Shown here piece after piece: positions 40,624 through 51,121 of a stretch of DNA of 64,000 nucleotides. How positions within the stretch are numbered: position 1 is the first letter of the stretch; the number at the start of each line of letters is the position of its first letter. The notes beneath the pieces were generated by a model that worked only from the letters and a program-made list of their open reading frames with translations, was not told the origin of the DNA and did no database searches. The stretch covers positions 126,731 to 190,730 of the forward strand of contig CAUYUJ010020760.1 of NCBI GenBank assembly GCA_963575745.1, in the 5' to 3' direction. The DNA is from Prorocentrum cordatum (lineage: Eukaryota; Sar; Dinophyceae; Prorocentrales; Prorocentraceae). The position numbers and the translations under genes are program-made.

Positions 40624-41455
40624 CGAGACCGCGCCTTCGTGTCCGAGCTCTTGCAGCGCTCCAGCAGTTTGGCCCAGCGCACTGCTCGTTCACCCCCCTC
40701 CTATTGAGGACAGTTTCGAAGTCTCTCGGGGATGTGCGTCGAAGTCGAAGCCCATCTGAGGCGTCTCAGGAGCGCTCGGGGAAGGGCTCGGGAGGCCATC
40801 GGGGAAAGCCACCGAAAGCGCCGGGGAGGCTCGCAAGGATCTACAGGGAGGGCCCAAGAGAGCTTCAAGAAAATTTGAAATCCAGTGAACTCTTAAGAGA
40901 AACCGCTGTTGGGTCGGCCATCACCTCCGGGCGCGCCTTGATGGTGCGATCCAGTCGCATCACCGCCAACGGGAGGGTTTGTTCGCCATGTCCCATTCTG
41001 TTCGCCCAGAGGGTCTGTGGAGGCCTTCGGGCGAACAGAACGGGACAGGGCAAGGAATGGGGAAGACATGTCCGAATCTCCTGGGCCCCCCAGATGCTCG
41101 TCCGAAGAATGCGGAGAGGTCCCAGGGTCATATCAATTGGCTGCTGTCCAGGGGTCCGGTCTGCTTGGCCCGAAGAGTTTGCCAAGGCCCCTGGGGGAAC
41201 AGAATGGCACAGCATATCGGGCAAAGGGGGGCGGTAGCTGGCCTGTCAGACCCGGCGTTCGTCTTCTGCCCAAGCGGCGCGGGGCCCACGGGCCCCAGGG
41301 TTGGCGTCCCGCTGGGATTCCTCTTGTTCGCCCACAGGGTTGGAGGAGGCCTCCAGGCGAACAGAATGGGGCAGGACAATGAATGTGGGAGACTTGTCGC
41401 AAGCTCCCAGCCCCCCCAAGTGTGCGCCCGAAGGGTGTGGGGCCGCGTTGGCTCC
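40624..41455 (-). repeat. PPR-unit 5-prime block, copy A
   Basis: From the ACTGCTCGTT near 40681 onwards it is nearly identical to 45023-45800 and 63348-64000, which include GGGGATGTGCGTCGAAGTCG and the TTCTGTTCGCCC hairpin. The offset A to B is 4342 bp and A to E is 22667 bp. It lies upstream of each PPR array on the minus strand and may hold promoter or leader exons. No clear ORF. Confidence 0.9.
40985..41051. repeat. 23-bp-arm hairpin, copy A
   Basis: Arms 40985-41007 and 41029-41051 pair with two mismatches and share TTCTGTTCGCCC. The loop is 21 nt. Confidence 0.8.
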
Positions 41456-43580
41456 CTCAAAGGGCCGTCTTGGAGCCGTCTAGGCCCGTCTTGAGGGCGC
41501 CGTTTGCCCTGATGGGGCCGTCTTGGTTCGTCGTGGGCCCCTCATGGGCGCGTCCGTAGGCCGTCCTGGGCCCATCGGGGTCCTCGTGGGGCTGTCTTGG
41601 AGCCGTCTGGGACCGTGAGGAGGCCGCCTTGGAGTCGTCTTGGGCCCCTCCTGTGCGCCTCCTTGGGCCGTCCTGGGCCCAGCAGGGGCCGTGTTGGCAC
41701 CCTCTTGGGGCTGTCTTGGAGCCGTCTTGAGCCGTCGCAGCGCGCCTTGGGTTGTGCTGGGTCCGTCTTGGCCCGTCTTGGGGCCTTCCTGGGCGGTTCC
41801 TCGGACCCTCCTGGGACTTTCTGGGGCCTCTTGGTGCATCGGACCGCCGAAACGGCGGGAAACGCAAAGGGTGTAACAGTAAACAATGGAAAATTAACGA
41901 TTTTTGCCAGCTGGGACTCTCTTGCCATCTTGGCCCGTCTTGAGGCCCCGAACGGGCGCGTCCTTGGGCCGTCCTGGGCGCACCCTCCTGGGACCGTCTT
42001 GGAATCGTCTTGGGCCGTCTTGAGCGCGCCTTGGGCCGTCCTGGGCCGGTCTGGGGCCGTGTTGGCACCCTCGCGGCGAGGAAGCTCGGAGGCGGGCTCG
42101 AGGCCTCTTCGGGGCCATTTTGGAAGCTGTTGGGGCCTCTGTAGGGGCCTCGTTTGGGCTGCTTGGGAGCCTCCTGGGGCCTCTTCGGGGGATTCTTGGC
42201 GGCCCCTTGGGGCCTCTTGGGGGCCTGTTTGGGCCTCCTGGCGCCCTCTTGGGGCGGAAGGCTCGGAGTTTCGGTCCGTGGTCCCCCTCTTGGCCCCCTC
42301 TTGGGCATGTCTTCGGGCCCTCGTGGGCCGTCTTGAGCGTCTCTTGGGTCGTCTTGAGGCCCTCTTGGGCTGTCTTGGGGCGCTCTTGGAAACCTCTTGG
42401 GCCATTCTGGGGCGCTCTTGGAGGCCTCTTGGGCCGTCTTCGAGCGTCGGAAAACGGAAAAGGCGAGAAGGCCAAAATCCTTCCAAAACAATCGTAAAGC
42501 GGACGATTTTGAGGCCCAAAACCGTCCAAAACCTCCTGAGGCGGTCCCCTCGTCCGCCCCCCTCGCTTCGAAGCAGTTTTTAAGCCCCGTGGCACCTCTT
42601 GGGGATCTCTTTTAGGCTCCTGGGGGGCCTCTTGGGCCTCCACTGGATTCGCTGCCCTCGGTCGGCAATCGTCGATCCTACGACGACTCTCCCCAACAGA
42701 GAAACATCGAAGGCCCTCGGAGCGTCCAACATTGTTCTTTTGTGCCTTCGATATGCCGGTCGCCTCTCGTCCGCTCCCCCCCTCCTGGAAGCAATTCTGA
42801 GGCCACTTAGGGCTTCGTGGGGGCCGTTTGGGGATCTCTTGGGGCGTTTTTGCCTGCAATAGGCCTGTCGCCTCTCGTCCGCTCCCCCGCTCCTGGAGGG
42901 AATTCTGAAGGCACTGAAGGCTTCGTGGGGGCCGTTTCGGAGCCTCTTCGGCCTTCGTTTGGGCCTCCCGGGGGGGCTCTTAGGGCCCTCTCGGGCCGTC
43001 TTGGGTGCCTCTTGGGCCGTCTTGGGGCCGTCTGAGACCCGCCTCGGCGCCTCTTGGGCTGTCGTGGGCCGTCTTGGGCCGCTCCTGGGGTCGTCTTGGG
43101 TGCCTCTTGGGCCGTCTTGGGCGCCTCCTGGGCCGTCCTGGGGCCGTCCTGGGGCGTCTTGGGACCGTCTGGGGGCCCTCCTGGCCCGTCTTGGGGCTCT
43201 CTTGGGGTCCTCTTCGGCCGTCTTGGAGCGGTCGGGAGGGCTTCTTGGGCCGTCTTGGAGCGTCGGGAAGCCGACGAGGCGAGGAGGCCGAAAACATCGA
43301 AAAAACAGAGTAGAAATCGACGATTTCTGTCGCTCGGGGCCCTCATGGGAGGCCTCTTGGGAGGCCTCTTCGGGCGTCTTGGACGCCTCTTGGGCCGCCT
43401 GGGGCGAATCTCGGGCGTCTTGGGCCCATCTTTAAGCGTGCCGGTGCTCTCCGGGGCCGTCTTGGGGGCTTCTGGGGGCCCTCTCGACATGTCCTGGGGC
43501 CTGCCTGGCCGGCCCAGGGCCAGCCCAGGGCGGTTTTGAGACATTTGAGCCTGCGCCCTTCTGGCACGCACGTGCTCCTG
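41456..43580 (-). repeat. degenerate TCTTGGGCCGTCTTGG-type field
   Basis: Reverse-strand version of the CCAAGACGGCC field. A/T-rich cores lie near 41838-41930, 42430-42530 and 43258-43345 with the shared phrase AA(C/T)GATTTTTG or CGACGATTT. The part to about 42510 is duplicated at 45801-46870. Long open frames on the minus strand are rich in Lys, Thr, Ala, Pro and Arg and are repeat artefacts. Confidence 0.75.
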
Positions 43581-45035
43581 CAATGTAGTAGAGATGACGT
43601 TGGGCTCCAGCTTCGCCTCCCGCATCGCGCTCAGCAGCGCAAGCGCCCGCTGCCACTGCTCGCCCTTCTCGCACGCGCTGATCCCAGCGCTGTAGCTGTT
43701 GACGTTGGACTCCAGCTTCGCCTCCCGCATCGCGCTCAGCAGCGCAAGCGCCCGCTGCCACTGCTCGCCCTTCTCGCACGCGCTGATCCCCGCATTATAG
43801 CTGATGACGTTGGGCTCCAGCTTCGCCTCCCACATCTCGCTCAGCAGCAAAAGCGCTGGCTGCCACTGCTCGCCCTTCTCGCACGCGCTGATCCCAGCGC
43901 TGTAGCTGATGACGTCGGGCTCCAGCTTCGCCTCCCACATCTCGCTCAGCAGCAAAAGTGCCCGCTGCCACTGCTCGCCCTTCTCGCACGCGCTGATCCC
44001 AGCGCTGTAGCTGATGACGTTGGGCTCCAGCTTCGCCTCCCACATCTCGCTCAGCAGCAAAAGCGCCGGCTGCCACTGCTCGCCCTTCTCGCACGCGCTG
44101 ATCCCAGCGCTGTAGCTGATGACGTTGGGCTCCAGCTTCGCCTCCCGCATCGCGCTCAGCAGCGCAAGTGCCCGCTGCCACTGCTCGCCCTTCCCGCACG
44201 CGCTGATCCCAGCGTTGTAGCTGATGACGTCGGGCTCCAGCTTCGCCTCCCACATCTCGCTCAGCAGCAAAAGCGCCGGCTGCCACTGCTCGCCCTTCTC
44301 GCACGCGCTGATCCCAGCGTTGTAGCTGATGACGTTGGGCTCCAGCCTCGCCTTCCGCATCGCGCTCAGCAGCGCAAGTGCCCGCTGCCACTGCTCGCCC
44401 TTCCCGCACGCGCTGATCCCAGCGCTGTAGCTGATGACGTTGGGCTCCAGCTTCGCCTCCCACATCTCGCTCAGCAGCGCAAGCGCCCGCTGCCACTGCT
44501 CGCCCTTCTCGCACGCGCTGATCCCAGCGCTGTAGCTGATGACGTTGGGCTCCAGCTTCGCCTCCCACATCTCGCTCAGCAGCGCAAGCGCTGGCTGCCA
44601 CTGCTCGCCCTTCTCGCACGCGCTGATCCCAGCGTTGTAGCTGATGACGTTGGGCTCCAGCTTCGCCTCCCGCATCGCGCTCAGCAGCGCAAGTGCCCGC
44701 TGCCACTGCTCGCCCTTCCCGCACGCGCTGATCCCAGCGCTGTAGCTGATGACGTCGGGCTCCAGCTTCGCCTCCCACATCTCGCTCAGCAGCGCAAGTG
44801 CCCGCTGCCACTGCTCGCCCTTCCCGCACGCGCTGATCCCAGCGCTGTAGCTGACTAGGGCTGACCCGTGGACTCCGTCCACGACATCTTTCTGGAATGG
44901 TTCTCGGAGGAACGGCAGATTGCACCGAAAATCTACAAACACGGCGGCGGCTCGGGCGGCGGCAGCGAGACCGCGCCTTCGTGTCCGAGCTCTTGCAGCG
45001 CTGGAGCAGCTTGGCCCAGCGCACTGCTCGTTCAC
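42807..45035 (-). CDS. PPR-array protein, 12 tandem repeats (unit B)
   Basis: The frame is open for 742 residues. After an N-terminal Arg/Ala-rich segment and FQKDVVDGVHGSALVS, twelve head-to-tail 35-residue PPR motifs (43590-44855, 105-bp period) follow. Their consensus is VISYSAGISACEKGEQWQRA, then LALLSEMWEAKLEPD. PPR proteins bind RNA one base per repeat through residues 5 and 35. Here residue 5 is Ser or Asn and residue 35 is Asp or Asn, while most other positions are fixed. Beyond STTLQEHVRARRAQ the frame enters the degenerate TCTTGG-type field, so the true C-terminus is probably near 43560. The N-terminus is uncertain: unit E has two extra bases near 44920, which puts a different frame upstream. 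No targeting signal is evident. Confidence 0.7.
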   Translation of the reverse strand: MNEQCAGPSCSSAARARTRRRGLAAAARAAAVFVDFRCNLPFLREPFQKDVVDGVHGSALVSYSAGISACGKGEQWQRALALLSEMWEAKLEPDVISYSAGISACGKGEQWQRALALLSAMREAKLEPNVISYNAGISACEKGEQWQPALALLSEMWEAKLEPNVISYSAGISACEKGEQWQRALALLSEMWEAKLEPNVISYSAGISACGKGEQWQRALALLSAMRKARLEPNVISYNAGISACEKGEQWQPALLLLSEMWEAKLEPDVISYNAGISACGKGEQWQRALALLSAMREAKLEPNVISYSAGISACEKGEQWQPALLLLSEMWEAKLEPNVISYSAGISACEKGEQWQRALLLLSEMWEAKLEPDVISYSAGISACEKGEQWQPALLLLSEMWEAKLEPNVISYNAGISACEKGEQWQRALALLSAMREAKLESNVNSYSAGISACEKGEQWQRALALLSAMREAKLEPNVISTTLQEHVRARRAQAQMSQNRPGLALGRPGRPQDMSRGPPEAPKTAPESTGTLKDGPKTPEIRPRRPKRRPRRPKRPPKRPPMRAPSDRNRRFLLCFFDVFGLLASSASRRSKTAQEALPTAPRRPKRTPREPQDGPGGPPDGPKTPQDGPRTAQEAPKTAQEAPKTTPGAAQDGPRQPKRRRGGSQTAPRRPKRHPRRPERALRAPPGGPNEGRRGSETAPTKPSVPSEFPPGAGERTRGDRPIAGKNAPRDPQTAPTKP

Positions 45036-45800
45036 CCCCCTCCTATTGAGGGCAGTTTCGAAATCTCTCGGGGATGTGCGTCGAAGTCGAAGCCCATCTG
45101 AGGCGTCTCAGGAGCGCCCGGGGAAGGGCTCGGGAGGCCATCGGGGAAAGCCACCGAAAGCGCCGGGGAGGCTCGCAAGGATCTACAGGGAGGGCCCAGG
45201 AGAGCTTCAAGAAAATTTGAAATTCTGAAAAATCTTTAGAGAAACCGCTGTTGGGTCGGCCATCACCTCCGGGCACGCCTTGATGGTGCGATCCAGTCGC
45301 ATCACCGCCAACGGGAGGGTTTGTTCGCCATGTCCCATTCTGTTCGCCCAGAGGGTCTGTGGAGGCCTTCGGGCGAACAGAACGGGACAGGGCAAGGAAT
45401 GGGGAAGACTTGTCCGAATCTCCTGGGCCCCCCAGGTGCTCGTCCGAAGAATGCGGAGAGGTCCCAGGGTCATATCAATTGGCTGCTGTCCCAGGGGTCC
45501 GGTCTGGTTGGCCCGAGGAGTTTGCCAAGGCCCCTGGGGGAACAGAATGGCACAGCATATCGGGCAAAGGGGGGCGGTAGCTGGCCTGTCAGACCCGGCG
45601 TTCGTCTTCTGCCCAAGCGGCGCGGGGCGGGGCCCACGGGCCCCAGGGTTGGCGACCCGCTGTGTTTCCTCTTGTTCGCCCACAGGGTTGGAGGAGGCCT
45701 CCAGGCGAACATAATGGGGCAGGACAATGAATGTGGGAGACCTGTCGCAAGCTCCCAGCCCCCCCGAGTGTTCGCCCGAAGGGTGTGGGGCCGCGTTGGC
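45023..45800 (-). repeat. PPR-unit 5-prime block, copy B
   Basis: Copy of 40681-41455. The hairpin arms are at 45327-45349 and 45371-45393. Confidence 0.9.
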
Positions 45801-47084
45801 TCCCTCAAAGGGCCGTCTTGGAGCCGTCTAGGCCCGTCTTGAGGGCGCCGTTTGCCGTGATGGGGCCGTCTTGGTTCGTCGTGGGCCCCTCAGGGGCGCG
45901 TCCGTAGGCCGTCCTGGGCCCATCGGGGTCCTTCTTGGCACTATCGTGGGGCTGTCTTGGAGCCGTCTGGGACCGTGAGGGGGCCGTCTTGGAGTCGTCT
46001 TGGGCCCCTCCTGTGCGCCTCCTTGGGCCAACCCGGGCCCAGCAGGGGCCGTGTTGGCACCCTCTTGGGGCTGTCTTGGAGCCGTCTTGAGCCGTCGCAG
46101 CGCGCCTTGGGTTGTGCTGGGTCCGTCTTGGCCCGTCTTGGGGCCTTCCTGGGCGTTTCCTCGGACCCTGCTGGGACTCTCTGGGGCCTCTTGGTGCATC
46201 GGACCGCCGAAATGGCGGGAGACGCAAAAAGGGTGTAACAGTGAACAATGGAAGATGAACGATTTTTGCGAGCTGGGGCTCTTTTGCCATCTTGGCCAGT
46301 CTTCAAGCCCCGACCGGGCGCGTCCTTGGGCCGTCCTGGGCCCGCCCTCCTGGGACCGTCTTAAAGTCGTCTTGGGCCGTCTTGAGCGCGCCTTGGGCCG
46401 TCCCGGGCCCGTCTGGGGCCGTGTTGGCACCCTCGCGGCGAGGAAGCTCGGAGGCGGGCTCGAGGCCTCTGTGGGGCCATTTTGGAGGCTGTTGGGGCCT
46501 GTGTTGGGGCCTCGTTTGGGCTCCTTGGGAGCCTCCTGGGGCCTCTTCGGGGGATTCTTGGCGGCCCCTTGGGGGCCTGTTTGGGCCTCCTGGCGCCCTC
46601 TTGGGGCGGAAGGCTTGGATTTTCGGTCCGTGGTCCCCCTCTTGGCCCCCTCTTGGGCCTGTCTTCGGGCCGTCGTGGGCCGTCTTGAGCGTCTCTTGGG
46701 TCGTCTTGGGGCCCTCTTGGGCTGTCTTGGGGCGCTCTTGGAGGCCTCTGGGGCTGTTCTGGGGCGCTCTTGGAGGCCTCTTGGGCCGTCTTCGAGCGTC
46801 GGAAAACGGAAAAGGCGAGAAGGCCAAAATTCTTCCAAAACCGTCGTAAAGTGAATGATTTTGGCCGCTCGGGGCCCTCGGGGAATACGCTTGCAGGCCT
46901 CTTGTGCCGTCTGGGCGGCCTCTTGGAGCGCTCTTTGGGCGTCTCGGGGGCTCCTTGAGCTGTCTTGGGGGCCTCTTGGGGCCTCCGGAGCCTCTCCGGA
47001 GCCGCCCGGGGCGCCTTTACACCGCGCCGCCCGGGGCCGGGGCGTCGGAGGAGCCCCCCGACCCCCGCCCCTCTCAGACACGCG

Positions 47085-47140
47085 TATGCCTGCAATGTAG
47101 TAGAGACTAGGGCGAACCCGTGGACTTCGCCCACGACCTT
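47085..47140 (-). pseudogene. PPR unit C, zero-repeat remnant
   Basis: The minus strand reads GEVHGFALVSTTLQAYA. This joins the segment that precedes the array in unit B (DGVHGSALVS) directly to the one that follows it (STTLQEHV). The repeats between are absent. Confidence 0.6.
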
Positions 47141-48049
47141 CAGGTCCCCCTGGTGCGCCTCGCAGGCTCTGGAAACTTGTTTCTGTTTTGTAGAAACCTT
47201 AAGGCGGGCGCTGCCTTCTCCGAGGGATCATTTGGGAGCTTCTCGGAGCTCCTTCGCTTTTGAGAGCCCCTGTGTGAAGGGCTGGTCACGTCACCGCTCG
47301 CTCTTGGGAGCTGTGCCGGGGAGAGCTCTCTACGCTGTGGCTTGCTCTTGGGAGCCTTGGTGAGAAGAGCTTTGTACTTCATCGATCGCTCTTTTAAGGA
47401 GCGTCTCTGGGCCTGCTTGGTGGTCCTTTTGGGGTCTTTTGTCGGGCCATTATGAAGCTTTTTGAGGCTACTCTGGGAGCGTTTTGGGACGTCTTGGGGC
47501 CACTTTGGGCCGTCACAGGGCGTCCAGGAGGCCTTGGACCATCTTGGAGCTCTCTTGCGGCTGCCTGAGGCCGTCTTGGGAGCCTCTTGGGGCCCCCTCG
47601 GAGCTCTCTTGGGGCCGTCTTGGGGTTCTGTGAGGCCGTTTCAGGGCTCTCTGGCGTCGTCTTGGGGCTCTTGTGGGCCGTCTTGGAGCCCTATTAGGGG
47701 CCGCTGGCGTCTTCTTGGGGCGATTTGGGAGGCCTCTTGGCGTGTCCTGGGCCGCTGAGGAGCACACAGAGCGGGCGGGCATGCTGAAAATATACGTTTT
47801 CCTATAAGAGTTTGACGATGTGTGCCCCTTTGGCGTGCGCTCGGGGCCCTCTTGGGGCGTCTTTGCGGCCTCTTGGATCGTCGTGGAGCCCCCCACACAA
47901 GGCTTCGGGCCCTCGTGGGCCGTCTGGGGACCCACTGAGGCCGTCTTGGAGCGCTCTTGGACGGTCTGGGAACCCCTCTGGAGCGCCTCTGGGACCGGCC
48001 TGGGGCGATTCTATGCACTTGAGGCCCTGGGCTTCTCGCACGCGCTTCC

Positions 48050-48110
48050 ACTGGCCATGTAGGCGAGACTTGGGCTGACCCGTGGTGTACGTCCACTTGC
48101 GGGGTGAACG
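48050..48110 (-). pseudogene. PPR unit D, zero-repeat remnant
   Basis: The minus strand reads DVHHGSAQVSPTWPVEARAR, again the pre-array and post-array segments without repeats. It is more diverged than unit C. Confidence 0.5.
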
Positions 48111-48500
48111 TCTCGGGACCGTCTCGGGGGCCTCCAGGGCCTTCCAGCGCGGTCTCGGAGCGTGTCAAGAGAGCGCCAAGAGGGGCCAACAACCTGCCAC
48201 GAACGAGGCTCCTTTTCGTGACAGGATGTGTGACTTTCTTGAGGCTCTCGTGGGGCCCTCTTGGGGCTATCGTTGGCGCTCACTTGAGGCCTCTTGGGGC
48301 CGTCCCGAGGGGTCTCCAGGGCCCACCAGCGCGGCCTCGGAGCGCCTCAGGAGAGCCCCAAGAGGAGGCCAGCAGCCTGTCACGAAGAAGGCCCCTTGTC
48401 GTGACAGGTTGCTGGGCTCTCTGGAGGCTCTCTTGGGACCCTCTCGGGCTGTCTTGGGGGCTCTCTCGACGCCTCTCAGGGGCCGCCTCGGGCGGCTCCA

Positions 48501-49062
48501 GGGCCCTCCAGTGCGGGCGAGGAGGGCGGGCAAGAGAGAGAGAGAGAGAGCGGAGGAGCTGGAGGGCCGCAACAGGGGGGAGGACGAGGAGGCCAGCGAG
48601 AGGAGGAGCACAGAAGGAGAGGCCGCAGGCGGCTTCGAGAATGAGGCAGCTCACGCCGCCGACGGCGTGCCGCTGCGCTTCGCGGGGCAGCAGGCGAGGA
48701 ACAGCTCGGGGCGGTGCGGGCTCCGTGGAGGCCGACTCCAGGGAGCCCACAAAGAAGGACGTACGCGCCCAACCATGCACATGAACACGGCCCCTCGATC
48801 CGCGAGACCGTCCGCGTAATACGAACATTCGCGCAAAGCATACTCTCGAAACCAACTGGCTTCATGTACGTGTACGTCCCTCTGTCGCTCCTGCGACCCC
48901 CGGACCTCCAGCGGAGGAGAGTCGGGTGCGGCGGGCTCGTGCCGTGACGCCCTGCGCACTGTCTGCTGGGGCAGCGGGCTCGTGCCGAGGCAGGCCAGGC
49001 CGGGACCGGCAGCCTGAATCGCTGAACAGATGCGCCTCCATTCGGCCGCGGGCTAGCGTTAG
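48501..49062. other. no gene seen
   Basis: A GA run lies at 48536-48556, then ordinary GC-rich sequence without a recognisable frame. Confidence 0.4.
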
Positions 49063-49211
49063 GTCGGGCATGTCCTCCTACAGGCGGATTTTGAACGAAA
49101 AATAAAAAGTAGTCAACAAACGTGCGAAGATGGTCAGAAATATTAGATAATCGCCCCCAGACTATTTTTTGCTATTGTTGAATAGTCCTCCTGTAGAGGG
49201 ACAGGCCCGAC
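49063..49211. mobile_element. MITE-like element with inverted termini, copy 2
   Basis: It starts GTCGGGCATGTCCTCCTACA and ends TGTAGAGGGACAGGCCCGAC. TTA flanks it at 49059-49061 and 49212-49214. The A/T-rich core differs from copy 1 more than the ends do. Confidence 0.75.
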
Positions 49212-49214
49212 TTA

Positions 49215-50587
49215 AGCCTAGTGTCCAGCGCTGGCTCCCAAACGCTCGCGGCGACGAGCGGGGCCGACCGAGGGGCCCGAAGGCGAAGGCGAAGGCGAGG
49301 GCCAACAGGGGCAACGACCGAGGAGGAAACTTGGATGCTCGTTCTGGGGACCTTCCTGGAGCCACTCTCTCCACTCGTGCGTCGAAGCTGCGTCGAACGT
49401 CCGTCGACTTTGAGTCGACCTTGAACCTGAGCCGAACTTGAGTCGAAGTGGCGAACTGGAGTCGAAAGGATCCGGTTGCTGGGCCCCAGGAAGGTCCCCC
49501 GAACGAGCGCCTGGGGAAACGAGGCCCGAACCAGCGAGGGGACCAGCACAACCAGGCGTCGAGCGCAAGCGGCGGGCAAGCCAGCAGGCAGGGCAGCCGA
49601 CCGTGGGCGGGGGGGCCGCGCCGTCGGCGGGACGGCGCGCGGGGGAGGGGGGGAGGCGCCCGCGTGCTCGATGTCGAGCAGGCGGACGGGCGCCTCGGCC
49701 CCTGGAGTGGGCCTCGCCGCTGCCCGGCGAGCGAGGCCGAAGAGGAGGGGTGCGGTGGGAGGGCGCAGCTGTGCAAGCCGTTCCCGACCCCGTGCGGCCG
49801 CGCCTGCAGTGCGACGCCACCTCGAGGAGCCATCCCTGGCCCCCTGCGTTTCGGTGCTGGCGTCAAGCGAGCACCCCGAGTCCGGGTGGACAAAAATAGT
49901 GCAAGTCAACATTGAAATGGGTGCGGGGGGGGAGTTCCGCAGAGATCGATGGAATCTGATCCAAGTTGACACGCTGTTTCTGAGAAGCGAAGCGAAGCGG
50001 CGCGCTCCTCCGGGGAGCTCGCCCGTGCCCATTAAGGCATGGCGCGGAGGCCGTGGCCCCAAGAATGTGATACGTGGGCGGACTCACGTGATAACCACCA
50101 GTCGGTGTTCCTGGCCGCTGATAACCACCGCAGGTCGTTAGTGCTGTTTCTCAGAACGGGCAAATCACTTGTGATATTTGTCCACCCGCTGTAGCGTGTG
50201 AAATCATGTTTTTTGACCGGCTCTTGAATTCAAAAGCCAGTCTCCTAGCACTGGCGCGCCTGCGGGTGGCACGCCAGGTCTGCGCAGCAGGCGTGTAACA
50301 ACCAGAGTCGTAGTTAGCAGTGCATGGTGAGGGGAAGCATCTGGGGAAACCAACAGCTACCGATACCGCTACTCCCCGGACCTCTCCCCGGGTGCGTTCG
50401 GGCAGCTCTTCCTCCTCCGAGCATCAACGCAGCGATAGCTTGTCCGCCCGCTGTAGCGTGTGAAGTCGTGTCCGTGGCGAGGGCGCCGACGCCGCGGGGC
50501 CCGCGCCCCCGCAAGCAGCCAGAACATCGCACGGCCCGCGGTCGGGGCGCGGAGGCCCCCAGAAGCGTCCAAGGTGTCCCGGGGGGG
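49215..50587. other. no gene seen
   Basis: 49370-49470 has many GTCGAA/TTCGAC words. GTCC(A/G)CCCGCTGTAGCGTGTG followed by AA occurs near 50180 and 50442. Several open frames have no motif. Confidence 0.4.
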
Positions 50588-50680
50588 AGGAGGAGGAGGA
50601 GGAGGAGGAGGAGGAGGAGGAGGAGGAGGAGGAGGAGGAGGAGGAGGAGGAGGAGGAGGAGGAGGAGGAGGAGGAGGAGG
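50588..50680. repeat. GGA microsatellite abutting the retroelement
   Basis: Pure GGA ends exactly where the B2 repeat begins (GGAGGATCCCCGCAC). Confidence 0.95.
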
Positions 50681-50845
50681 ATCCCCGCACGCTGCGCAAG
50701 TGAGCAGTCGTCTCAGGGCGAACGCGCGGCGCGCGCCCGCGGCGGCCCGTAAAGCGGGACAGGCCTACGCGGGCGGGCCGTGCGACGCTCTCAGGCGGCC
50801 TCGTCCAACGAGGGCACCCGGGCGGCCAAGGGAGGCCGCAGCAGC
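50681..50845 (-). repeat. split direct repeat B2
   Basis: 165 bp from ATCCCCGCACGCTGCGCAAG to GGGAGGCCGCAGCAGC, identical to 50946-51110. Its outer edge meets the GGA tract. Confidence 0.95.
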
Positions 50846-50888
50846 GCCGCAGGTCAGCCTTCGAAGAAGGAGGGAGGAGAGAGGGAGG

Positions 50889-50945
50889 GGGCCGAGAAGC
50901 TGCAGACGACTGCAATCAGCGGGCGCGATGGGGATAAGAAGGAGC
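50889..50945 (-). repeat. split direct repeat A2
   Basis: GGGCCGAGAAGCTGCAGACG through GATAAGAAGGAGC, identical to 60733-60789. It sits directly against B1. Confidence 0.95.
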
Positions 50946-51110
50946 ATCCCCGCACGCTGCGCAAGTGAGCAGTCGTCTCAGGGCGAACGCGCGGCGCGCG
51001 CCCGCGGCGGCCCGTAAAGCGGGACAGGCCTACGCGGGCGGGCCGTGCGACGCTCTCAGGCGGCCTCGTCCAACGAGGGCACCCGGGCGGCCAAGGGAGG
51101 CCGCAGCAGC
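50946..51110 (-). repeat. split direct repeat B1
   Basis: Identical 165-bp copy of B2. It begins 11 bp beyond the stop codon of the polyprotein frame. Confidence 0.95.
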
Positions 51111-51121
51111 CATACCCAGGC

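Larger units (their letters stand above)
45801..48500 (-). repeat. degenerate TCTTGGGCCGTCTTGG-type field
   Basis: To about 46870 it is a duplicate of 41456-42510. It then continues with related but different sequence. At 48190-48410 a roughly 200-bp unit occurs twice, each with a TGTCACGA / TCGTGACA-type stem. A/T-rich cores lie near 46200-46275 and 46795-46870. Confidence 0.75.

Noticed and set aside
41457-42491. 344-residue Pro/Arg/Lys-rich minus-strand ORF, and similar ones at 45828-47081
   Set aside because: These are products of the degenerate TCTTGG-type field. The same composition appears in every such field.
43536-44858. 440-residue plus-strand ORF of LLALLARADPSAVADD repeats
   Set aside because: It is the antisense shadow of the PPR array. 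The minus strand carries the PPR motif.
43795-45024. 409-residue minus-strand ORF with LQRWDQRVREGRAVAAG repeats
   Set aside because: It is the PPR array read in the wrong frame. It is open only because the 105-bp unit lacks stops in that frame.
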